Assembly: GCA_023425485.1 (NCBI GenBank)
Contig: JAFACO010000481.1
Coordinates: 1-6,761, forward strand
Direction of reading: 5' to 3'
Origin: Bacillota bacterium
Lineage (GTDB): Bacteria > Bacillota > Clostridia > Lachnospirales > Lachnospiraceae
DNA length: 6,761 nucleotides
The stretch's first letter is position 1. Each line of letters opens with the position of its first letter. Positions 1-4,986 of this stretch are shown here, one piece after another. The notes beneath the pieces were generated by a model. It was not told where the DNA came from. It saw only the letters and a list, made by a program, of their open reading frames with translations, and did no database searches. Both the position numbers and the translations under genes were made by a program.

Positions 1-438
1 GGCGATTCTTATGAATTCGTTCATAAGGAACCGGTTAACCTCACCATAACGAACTTGGGTAACAAGACCGTTTTGATTGAGGGCAATACGAATATTTCTC
101 TGAACCTATTCTGTGGCAGATGTCTAAAGGAATTGATTTATCCTATGGATATCAACTTCCAGAAGGAAGTTGACTTCAATTTAACGGAAGAACAACGCGC
201 AGAAGGTCTGGATGAAACAAATTATATTATTGGATACAATCTGGATGTGGACACATTAATTAGTGACGAAATATTAATGGAATTTCCCATGAAACTTTTA
301 TGTGACGAGGATTGCAAAGGTCTTTGCAAAAACTGCGGAACGAATTTGAATGAGAAATCCTGTGACTGTGATGTGACAGTTTATGATCCTAGAATGTCAG
401 TAATCCGTGATATATTTAACAACTTTAAGGAGGTGTGA
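1..438 (+). CDS. DUF177/YceD family protein (5' end outside window)
   Basis: Partial gene: the frame is open from base 1, so the TTG at 55 is unlikely to be the true start. The 145 visible residues end in TGA at 436-438. They show the usual YceD/DUF177 layout: a first CxxC (C38, C41, in FCGRCLKEL), an acidic middle, a second Cys-rich block (C101, C105, C109, C112, C121, C123, including GLCKNCGTNLNEKSCDC) and the family's closing DPR...VIRDIF helix. The cysteines suggest bound zinc. The family is known for being co-transcribed with rpmF and, in E. coli and plants, for affecting 23S rRNA accumulation; the molecular role is not settled. The rpmF SD (427-433) lies inside the last codons here, so the two genes are probably one transcript and translationally close. 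Family assignment is firm, function is inferred. Confidence 0.9.
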   Translation, partial: GDSYEFVHKEPVNLTITNLGNKTVLIEGNTNISLNLFCGRCLKELIYPMDINFQKEVDFNLTEEQRAEGLDETNYIIGYNLDVDTLISDEILMEFPMKLLCDEDCKGLCKNCGTNLNEKSCDCDVTVYDPRMSVIRDIFNNFKEV

Positions 439-442
439 GACA

Positions 443-625
443 ATGTCAATTTGTCCTAAGGGTAAACATTCAAAGGCAAGAAGAGACAGCCGTAGAGCTA
501 ACTGGAAGATGACTGCTCCTAACTTAGTTAAGTGCAGCAAGTGTGGAGAGCTTATGGTTCCTCATAGAGTATGTAAGGCTTGTGGTTCTTACAATAAGAA
601 AGAAATCATTTCTGCAGCTGAATAA
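443..625 (+). CDS. rpmF: 50S ribosomal protein L32
   Basis: A 60-residue protein beginning MSICPKGKHSKARRDSRRAN, a clear L32 N-terminus: basic, loop-forming and rRNA-binding. It is followed by a zinc ribbon of two CxxC pairs, CSKC (C31, C34) and CKAC (C44, C47), so this is the zinc-binding (C+) form. Length fits bacterial L32 (about 55-60). The ATG at 443 is chosen over the longer in-frame start at 407 because AAGGAGG (427-433) sits at proper spacing and the protein begins at the conserved MS. It directly follows the DUF177 gene with a 4-nt gap. A strong intrinsic terminator follows 10 nt after the stop. In many Firmicutes plsX follows rpmF; here the operon ends. Confidence 0.98.
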   Translation: MSICPKGKHSKARRDSRRANWKMTAPNLVKCSKCGELMVPHRVCKACGSYNKKEIISAAE

Positions 626-635
626 TTGAAAAATC

Positions 636-670
636 AAGACTTTCCGGGGTATCTCGGAGAGTCTTTTTTT
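636..670 (+). terminator. Rho-independent terminator of the DUF177-rpmF operon
   Basis: Arms AAGACTTTCCG (636-646) and CGGAGAGTCTT (655-665) pair over 11 bp with one G-U pair and an 8-nt loop. A run of seven T (664-670) follows, overlapping the end of the stem. It lies 10 nt after the rpmF stop. Confidence 0.93.
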
Positions 671-675
671 GTGGT

Positions 676-768
676 TTACATCGATTTATACCATTTTTTA
701 AAGTTAAATGATTGTCTTAGCACAGATATTCTTGTTTTACATGCTTCAGCAAATTCTCCGATTCTCAT
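676..768 (-). pseudogene. Truncated MerR-family regulator (N-terminal remnant)
   Basis: On the minus strand an ATG at 768-766 follows a near-perfect SD, GGAGGTG (781-775), at 6-nt spacing. The 30-codon ORF starts MRIGEFAEACKTRISVLR, which matches the opening of MerR-family HTH proteins (pattern M-x-I-G-E-F/L-A ... S-x-x-x-LR-[HY]-Y-D). After residue 18 the resemblance stops. Ten unrelated residues lead to TAA at 678-676, and the rpmF terminator begins right beyond, so there is no room for the rest of a ~120-270 residue regulator. Upstream lies a promoter of MerR architecture (814-844). I infer an internal or 3' deletion of an autoregulated MerR gene. A functional 30-residue peptide cannot be excluded but is unlikely, as the DNA-binding wing and dimer helix are missing. 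Confidence 0.6.
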
Positions 769-813
769 GCTTATCACCTCCGTAAATAGATTTGAAAAGT
801 ACCTTTCGATAGC

Positions 814-844
814 ATTCTAATCCTAAAGTTAAGTTAAGAGTCAA
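814..844 (-). promoter_or_regulatory. MerR-type promoter/operator (19-bp spacer) for the remnant
   Basis: Read on the minus strand: -35 TTGACT (844-839), spacer of exactly 19 bp (838-820), -10 TAGAAT (819-814). Each box matches consensus in 5 of 6 positions. The spacer holds an imperfect dyad, CTTAACTTAACTTTAGG, with outer half-sites CTTAA and TTAGG. An over-long 19-bp spacer with a dyad inside is the hallmark of promoters that MerR-family proteins untwist and activate. It points to the ORF at 768-676, about 45 nt from the -10 box to the start codon. Confidence 0.6.
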
Positions 845-872
845 TAGGTTTTACAAATTATATTGAATAATC

Positions 873-900
873 TTATCACATTATTTCTGTGATATATAGT
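873..900 (+). promoter_or_regulatory. Possible promoter with overlapping dyad, upstream of the TPR gene
   Basis: TTATCA (873-878; 4/6), 16-bp spacer, TATAGT (895-900; 5/6). The dyad TATCACA (874-880)-N7-TGTGATA (888-894) lies across the -35 box and spacer, the position expected of a repressor site or a short hairpin. It would give a leader of about 100 nt before the ATG at 1006. The region is very AT-rich, so chance matches are likely. Confidence 0.35.
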
Positions 901-927
901 TTCATATAGGTGTCATTATTGATGCAA

Positions 928-943
928 ACATATATTGATATGT
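928..943 (+). repeat. Small inverted repeat in the leader of the TPR gene
   Basis: ACATAT (928-933), ATTG, ATATGT (938-943): perfect 6-bp arms with a 4-nt loop, between the proposed promoter and the ATG at 1006. It is short and made almost only of A/T pairs; the role is unknown. Confidence 0.3.
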
Positions 944-1005
944 GGTAAAAAATGGTGTACGCTATATACATTAACATTACTTAATGATAAGGGGAAGAGG
1001 AATTA

Positions 1006-1791
1006 ATGAATTCAAAATTAATATATGTTTTAGTACTTTTAGGAGCACTTGGGTTTAGCTTAATAAAAAATGGTCTTAGTTTAAATAGAAGCGAAGAATG
1101 GATCGTAAATATCTTAGGTATTGCATTATTAATTATAATATTTGCTCCATACACAATACAGTCTATAAGATTTCAGAAGAAATATGGATTGATTTTGCCG
1201 ATATTACAAGTCGATAAGGACCCAGGACGATTTATAAAAGAATTAGAAAAGTTGCTTAAGAGTCTCAAGGATAAAAAGACTAGAAACTATTATAAGATTT
1301 CATTAGCGGCAGGATATTGTGAAAATGGGGAATACGAAAAAGCCCATGAAGTCCTATTATCTGTTAATCCTAAAAATATTAGTACGATAATGAAAGCAGT
1401 TTATTATAATAATTTATATGCGATACTTTTTAATATGGGTGAGATAGAGAAGGCTATTAAAGTGATAGATTCTAATCAAACACTATTTCAGCAAAATGAA
1501 CATCATCCTATGTTAGGTGCTGCATATGCGATTAATATGGTATACCGATTTTTAGCTGAAAAACAGCTAGAAAAGGCAAAATTCTATTATGAAAAGGCAG
1601 CAAAACTAGGCGACATTCCACATTTGAAAGACACTATAGATTATTTAAAGGCTGAAATCTTATTTAATGAAGCTGATTATGAAGGAAGTTGGCATATTGT
1701 AAATAAGCTGCAGAAAGTTAAATTAGTACCATCGATTAAAGAAAAGGTAATTGAACTTGAGTATAAGTTAAGTAAGGCTTTTAACAAATAA
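1006..1791 (+). CDS. Membrane-anchored TPR-repeat protein, function unknown
   Basis: 261 residues. Two hydrophobic helices at about 4-24 and 34-54 anchor the N-terminus. From about 70 on the protein is helical and soluble, with TPR-like helix pairs near 94-120 (YYKISLAAGYCENGEYEKAHEVL), 133-160 (NNLYAILFNMGEIEKAIKVI), 170-199 (YRFLAEKQLEKAKFYYEKAAKL) and 207-235 (KAEILFNEADYEGSWHIV). The G-x-x-x-K-A spacing is typical of TPR units. With two anchor helices and a short loop, the TPR part most likely faces the cytoplasm as a protein-binding scaffold. GGGGAAGAGG (991-1000) is the SD for the ATG at 1006. It heads a run of three genes for small membrane proteins spaced 13-19 nt apart, probably one transcript. 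I do not recognise a named family beyond the TPR repeats and would not assign a partner. Confidence 0.8.
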   Translation: MNSKLIYVLVLLGALGFSLIKNGLSLNRSEEWIVNILGIALLIIIFAPYTIQSIRFQKKYGLILPILQVDKDPGRFIKELEKLLKSLKDKKTRNYYKISLAAGYCENGEYEKAHEVLLSVNPKNISTIMKAVYYNNLYAILFNMGEIEKAIKVIDSNQTLFQQNEHHPMLGAAYAINMVYRFLAEKQLEKAKFYYEKAAKLGDIPHLKDTIDYLKAEILFNEADYEGSWHIVNKLQKVKLVPSIKEKVIELEYKLSKAFNK

Positions 1792-1810
1792 AATTAATGG
1801 GAGATAGCTT

Positions 1811-1954
1811 ATGAAAAAACAAAATGTGGGGTTTGCACTGATTTTCTTAGGATTAATTTTTGCAATTACTTTAGAGTCTTTATTATGGTATATAGGAGTG
1901 CTGTTGGGAATTATAGGATTTATTATAGTTGCCGCTAATTCCTCTGATAAATAA
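1811..1954 (+). CDS. 47-residue two-helix membrane protein, unknown
   Basis: The ORF starts MKKQNVGFALIF and ends NSSDK-TAA. The SD GGGAGA (1799-1804) stands 6 nt before the ATG. The sequence is almost wholly hydrophobic, with two membrane helices at about 7-20 and 25-42 separated by LES, a basic N-terminus and a short polar C-terminus. This predicts a hairpin with both ends in the cytoplasm. It lies 19 nt after the TPR gene and 13 nt before the next membrane gene, each with its own SD, which argues that it is really translated. No family recognised. It could be a small subunit or regulator of its neighbours. Confidence 0.7.
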   Translation: MKKQNVGFALIFLGLIFAITLESLLWYIGVLLGIIGFIIVAANSSDK

Positions 1955-1967
1955 GGGAGGGCTTATT

Positions 1968-2336
1968 ATGAAATTTGTAACAATGTATTATCTAAAAAGG
2001 ATATTAATGGTATTGGTGGTATTAATACCAACGTCAATTATGCTCTATATCCTTTTGCGATTTCAGACATTTCTTGGTGACCCATTATATACATCTAATG
2101 GGTCTGATATTTATGTTAGTTTTCGTGATAGACAGAATAAAAATAGTCTTACATTTTGGATGCTTATTGCAATAGGCGTATGTATTTTTTTATTAGGAGA
2201 CAATATAAAATCGCTAATAGAATCAAGAAAATATATGAAGGAACATCCAGAATCAAACCACATGCAAGATCTAGAAGAAGTAGAAGAAATGGACGCGGAT
2301 GTAGAGTTCAAAAAGAAAGAAGAGAGCGAAGAATAG
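1968..2336 (+). CDS. Two-helix membrane protein with acidic C-terminal tail, unknown
   Basis: 122 residues from the ATG at 1968. This start is preferred over an in-frame one at 1929 because GGGAGG (1955-1960) is at 7-nt spacing and 1929 lies inside the preceding gene. A basic N-terminus (MKFVTMYYLKR) leads into a helix at about 12-30. A polar loop of about 33 residues (FLGDPLYTSNGSDIYVSF...) follows, then a second helix at about 63-80 and a cytoplasmic tail rich in Glu/Asp and Lys (LEEVEEMDADVEFKKKEESEE). By the positive-inside rule both ends face the cytoplasm and the loop is outside. It is the last gene of the three-gene unit, ending in TAG 48 nt before the palindrome at 2384. No family recognised. 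Confidence 0.75.
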   Translation: MKFVTMYYLKRILMVLVVLIPTSIMLYILLRFQTFLGDPLYTSNGSDIYVSFRDRQNKNSLTFWMLIAIGVCIFLLGDNIKSLIESRKYMKEHPESNHMQDLEEVEEMDADVEFKKKEESEE

Positions 2337-2383
2337 CTTAATGAGAGATATTTATAAAGATAAAATACGAACATACCTACTAT

Positions 2384-2418
2384 AACAGGAGAAACTCGCT
2401 AAGCGAGTTTCTCCTGTT
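2384..2418. terminator. Perfect palindrome between convergent genes, likely bidirectional terminator
   Basis: Arms AACAGGAGAAACTCGCT (2384-2400) and AGCGAGTTTCTCCTGTT (2402-2418) are perfect 17-bp inverted repeats around a single A. In RNA the hairpin would have a loop of a few nt. It lies between a plus-strand gene ending at 2336 and a minus-strand gene ending at 2489, the usual place for a two-way terminator. The T-tract is poor on both sides (TTTA on plus, TTAT on minus), so termination strength is uncertain. Only position and perfect symmetry support the call. Confidence 0.7.
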
Positions 2419-2488
2419 TAATGCTAGAACTTAATTAATACTATCCATGCATTAAATGCAACTTATCGTTTATTCATGATGCAGGAAT

Positions 2489-3613
2489 CTATAGCATATG
2501 CGCCATCATATGTTTCACATACAGTTCCAAGTTTGTTTCTTGTAATAGAAAGTCAGTGTGAACTTCTAAAAATGATATCTTATCTGTAAACTCCAGTTTA
2601 AAATTTGGTGTAATTAATGGTTCATACTGTGGTACAAAGATAGCCTGCTTTTTCGTGTAACAAGTGGAAGGCTTTGCTTTTACTCTATGATCCTTGTCAA
2701 CAAAGTGTGCAACGCTTTTATGGATTGCACAATCCTCCAGAGGAAGGTAATAGTAATCACGATAATTATCAAAATAATATTTTAGTACACCTTCATAGAT
2801 TTCTACTGATAAAACGGCTTCTTCTTTATGAGCAGCAAGCTGTGCAAATTCATTTCTACAGTGAATAGGAGTGGGTAGGGAAGCAGATATTTCAAAGCGA
2901 ATTCTTAATAATCCATTTTCTATCACAGCTTTTATAATATGAATAGGCTTTTCAAACAGGTCAATATAGGATAAAATAGAACTAATTGATAATAATCCTT
3001 GAATATCCTCGGAATTATGGAGTAATAACTGACCTAGGAGAAGCTCGGCTTCACTTGGAGAGGGGAGTTGAAGCTCTGGGTTTCGAAAGGCTTTTAAGGT
3101 TTCATAATGTTTTTTTCCAAGGTAACCCTGATAAATTTGAATTAAGTCACCACCACTAAAAGGGTCATGTCGATGAATATTCAAGAATGTTTCCAGGGAT
3201 TTAAGTTTGAGACTATCTATTTTAAAGATCTTTTTATAGGGCAGAATTTTTCTATAGATATCAACACTTTCAAATGGATCAAAGCTATAGCTGAGATTTA
3301 ACTTAGCAATTTTACGTTGTAAATATGGAATATCAAATCCGTTACCATTATAATGAAACAATACTCGATGGTTTTTAATAAATTCAAAAAAAGAGGTAAT
3401 GAGCAGCGCCTCCTCCTGAATACCCTCGCTGAACCATTGAATTAAGTGAAAGGAGCCTTCGCTGTAGTATGCGCAACCAATCAGATATAGATAAGTCGTG
3501 TCAGCCGCAAAACCCGTAGTTTCAATATCAAAAAATGCAATTTGCTTAAGATCATAATCGTTTTCTATGGGATAGGCTGGCATTGGAAATTGATTGTCAT
3601 TTCTTATTAACAT
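2489..3613 (-). CDS. YprB/MrfB-like DEDD-superfamily exonuclease (RNase H-like domain)
   Basis: 374 residues, start ATG at 3613 with SD AAAGGAG (3627-3621) at 7-nt spacing. The N-terminal ~220 residues carry the three exonuclease motifs in order: Exo I FFDIETTGF (D29, E31), Exo II HYNGNGFDIPYL (D94) and Exo III HNSED (H199, D203). All four acidic metal ligands are present. This is the layout of the YprB RNase H-like family (PF13482). B. subtilis YprB, renamed MrfB, acts with the helicase YprA/MrfA in repair of mitomycin C damage. The C-terminal ~150 residues are a mixed alpha/beta extension without a motif I can name. No MrfA-type helicase lies in this window and the flanking genes are unrelated, so the partner, if any, is elsewhere. 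The gene is monocistronic and divergent from the CmpB gene. Nuclease activity is a confident inference; the pathway is not. Confidence 0.85.
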   Translation of the reverse strand: MLIRNDNQFPMPAYPIENDYDLKQIAFFDIETTGFAADTTYLYLIGCAYYSEGSFHLIQWFSEGIQEEALLITSFFEFIKNHRVLFHYNGNGFDIPYLQRKIAKLNLSYSFDPFESVDIYRKILPYKKIFKIDSLKLKSLETFLNIHRHDPFSGGDLIQIYQGYLGKKHYETLKAFRNPELQLPSPSEAELLLGQLLLHNSEDIQGLLSISSILSYIDLFEKPIHIIKAVIENGLLRIRFEISASLPTPIHCRNEFAQLAAHKEEAVLSVEIYEGVLKYYFDNYRDYYYLPLEDCAIHKSVAHFVDKDHRVKAKPSTCYTKKQAIFVPQYEPLITPNFKLEFTDKISFLEVHTDFLLQETNLELYVKHMMAHML

Positions 3614-3643
3614 TAAGACGCTCCTTTCAGATTCATTAAAGAC

Positions 3644-3652
3644 ATTTTACCA
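3644..3652 (-). promoter_or_regulatory. Possible extended -10 promoter of the YprB-like gene
   Basis: On the minus strand, TGG-TAAAAT (3652-3644) gives an extended -10 (TGn) with a 5/6 hexamer, 30 nt upstream of the ATG. The 17-bp-spaced -35 position reads TTTTCT (3/6), weak but tolerated with TGn. Moderate support only. Confidence 0.4.
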
Positions 3653-3717
3653 CAGCAAGGGTAAGAAGAAAAGGATGGGCTATTAATTCTTATGATACAA
3701 GCTGATTTATAAAGGAA

Positions 3718-3763
3718 AATGTTAGAAAATTTTAATGAAATTTTAACATTCCTATGCTAGAAT
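3718..3763 (+). promoter_or_regulatory. Operator-like dyad plus extended -10 promoter of the CmpB gene
   Basis: The arm AATGTTA (3718-3724), a GA bulge and AAATTT (3727-3732) mirror AAATTT (3738-3743) and TAACATT (3744-3750) around TAATG: 13 paired positions with one 2-nt bulge. Just downstream is TGC-TAGAAT (3755-3763), an extended -10. The dyad covers the -35 position, so a protein bound there could block or recruit polymerase. The site also lies between two divergent genes, so it could act on both. The pairs are mostly A/T. Confidence 0.45.
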
Positions 3764-3770
3764 AGTGGAT

Positions 3771-3790
3771 ATGCTGAATAGTAGCATTCA
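3771..3790 (+). repeat. Short inverted repeat in the 5' leader of the CmpB gene
   Basis: ATGCT (3771-3775) pairs with AGCAT (3783-3787). Alternatively TGAAT (3775-3779) pairs with ATTCA (3786-3790). These two 5-bp stems exclude each other just before the translation start. The site may be chance; it is noted because it sits in the short leader after the proposed -10 box. Confidence 0.3.
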
Positions 3791-3813
3791 GATAAAGCAT
3801 GGGGGACTTTGGG

Positions 3814-4950
3814 ATGTGGAATGTAGAAATTTTTGGACAAGAACTATATTATCTTTTTTATATGTTACTTATATATAGTGTAATTGGCTGGGTTTATGAG
3901 AGTTGTCTGATATCTATACAGGAGAAGAAGTTAATTAATCGAGGGTTTTTAACTGGACCAATAATTCCTATCTACGGATTTGGAGCAGTGATAGTTTACC
4001 TGGTTTTATGGGATTATCGAAGTAATCTGTTAATTGTTTTTTTTGCAGGTTGTCTTCTAGCTACAGTTTTAGAGTACATAACCTCTCTTTTAATGGAGGT
4101 AACATTTCATACAAGATGGTGGGACTATAGCAATTTTCCTTTGAATTTGAATGGTAGAATTAGTGTTATTGTATCTTTATTTTGGGGATTGCTTTCAGTA
4201 ATAATGGTCTGTTTCATGCATCCGGCAATACACTACTTACTTGGAATAATTCCAAGACAAATCGGTGAAATTATTGGATATGTAGTAATTCCGCTTATTC
4301 TTACCGATATTACTTTAACTATAATTTCTACAATAGAACTTCGTAAAGTTTTAAGTAGATTGAAACGACTACGAGAAGATATCACCGAATATATTAGCAC
4401 CAGTAGGGTTTACGAAACAGGCGAAGATATACTGGAGAAACTTTCTAATTTAAGAATGGTTAGGATTATTTCAGAGTTGAAAGAAAATGTGCCTGAGATT
4501 CCTACTGGTTTAAAAGAATTTATAGGAAGATATCAGAGCATTAAAATACAAAAGACCCACATACGTTTTCTTGAGGCTTTCCCTAATATGAGGGTAAGAA
4601 AACTGGAGACAGCATTAAGAGATTTGCGTGAGACATTGGGCAGAAAAGGAGTACGTGCATTGAGTAAAGATATTAGAGAAGAAGTGAAAGGAACTTTGAA
4701 AGGCAATTTAAGTGGGTTTTTAAAAGCCACACTTGTGGGGTTGCTTGTGTTAGCTCAATTTGCCATGATTATTTCTTTAACCTATGCTCTGAGAGGTTAT
4801 ACAATTTATCTATATTCGGGTATTCAGGTGTTAAGTATTATTATTGTAATCGGTCTTGTGAATGATAATCGAAATAATTCCTATAAAATTAGCTGGATTT
4901 GTATTATAGCAGCGCTTCCTGTTACAGGGCATATTATGTTTGTTCTATAG
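3814..4950 (+). CDS. CmpB-type membrane domain fused to cardiolipin synthase N-terminal anchor
   Basis: 378 residues from the ATG at 3814. That start has SD GGGGGA (3801-3806) at 7-nt spacing; the in-frame ATG at 3799 has none. Numbering from 3799, residues ~15-185 are a CmpB / putative ABC-transporter type IV domain (PF06541). Signatures are YSVIGWVYES, NRGFLTGPIIPIYGFGA, LEYITSLLME and RWWDYSNFPLNLNGRI, with about five membrane helices. Residues ~186-285 are a charged helical linker including RFLEAFPNMRVRKLETAL, as in CmpB tails. Residues ~305-383 are a different module: helices at 307-331 and 335-354, then SYKISWICIIAALPVTG, which is the PLDc_N membrane anchor of cardiolipin synthases. The ORF ends in TAG where that family normally continues with an aromatic residue and G-N-[KR]-R. 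The next frame-matched codons encode GNRRRRK. The product is therefore probably a truncated two-domain protein. The transport role of CmpB domains is unproven. Confidence 0.8.
   Translation: MWNVEIFGQELYYLFYMLLIYSVIGWVYESCLISIQEKKLINRGFLTGPIIPIYGFGAVIVYLVLWDYRSNLLIVFFAGCLLATVLEYITSLLMEVTFHTRWWDYSNFPLNLNGRISVIVSLFWGLLSVIMVCFMHPAIHYLLGIIPRQIGEIIGYVVIPLILTDITLTIISTIELRKVLSRLKRLREDITEYISTSRVYETGEDILEKLSNLRMVRIISELKENVPEIPTGLKEFIGRYQSIKIQKTHIRFLEAFPNMRVRKLETALRDLRETLGRKGVRALSKDIREEVKGTLKGNLSGFLKATLVGLLVLAQFAMIISLTYALRGYTIYLYSGIQVLSIIIVIGLVNDNRNNSYKISWICIIAALPVTGHIMFVL
4644..4663 (+). promoter_or_regulatory. Possible internal SD and TTG start for the cardiolipin synthase part
   Basis: AAAAGGAG (4644-4651) stands 8 nt before an in-frame TTG (4660-4662), giving M-SKDIREEVKGTL and then the PLDc_N helices. 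This is about where a free-standing cardiolipin synthase would begin. TTGA at 4660-4663 also has a TGA in the +1 frame, the classic start/stop overlap of coupled genes. That would fit a former separate CmpB gene joined by a frameshift. Internal initiation is not shown. Confidence 0.3.
4948..4950 (+). other. In-frame amber codon interrupting the cardiolipin synthase reading frame
   Basis: TAG separates ...LPVTGHIMFVL from GNRRRRKIDLH..., with the same frame open on both sides: 3799-4947 before, 4951-6216 after. In the family this junction reads roughly Y-L-[FW]-G-N-[KR]-R. One base change from TGG (Trp) or TAT/TAC (Tyr) would give TAG. The stop replaces just one codon of a continuous protein homology. 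Confidence 0.75.
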
Positions 4951-4962
4951 GGGAACCGACGC

Positions 4963-4968
4963 AGGAGG
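4963..4968 (+). promoter_or_regulatory. Strong SD-like AGGAGG just after the amber stop
   Basis: AGGAGG begins 13 nt after the TAG. In the fused frame it encodes Arg-Arg (RRRRK), so it may be a coding coincidence. In-frame starts after it are poor: ATT at 4972 is only 3 nt away, and TTG at 4987 is 18 nt away. It could still aid reinitiation after the stop. Confidence 0.35.
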
Positions 4969-4986
4969 AAAATTGATCTTCATATA

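Noticed and set aside
55..57. TTG as start of the DUF177 protein
   Set aside because: The frame is open upstream to the window edge, and a family protein needs residues before this point. The gene is treated as partial.
626..820. Plus-strand 64-codon ORF after rpmF
   Set aside because: It begins at a TTG-like site inside the terminator hairpin and has no SD. It runs antisense to the MerR remnant, which explains the region better.
671..1005. Riboswitch or T-box in the 335-nt gap
   Set aside because: I found no recognisable aptamer core, T-box sequence or terminator/antiterminator pair upstream of 1006.
2111..2374. Minus-strand ORF of 87 codons
   Set aside because: Antisense to the acidic-tail gene. 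Its Ser-rich composition is the shadow of the Glu/Lys/Arg codons, and it has no SD.
2448..2460. 13-bp palindrome TGCATTAAATGCA
   Set aside because: Short, AT-rich, no T-tract and no promoter boxes around it. It is not enough to call a site.
4948..4950. TAG read as pyrrolysine
   Set aside because: It is possible only with pyl genes, none of which are in this window, and the site is not a known Pyl position. It is kept only as a check under the amber finding.
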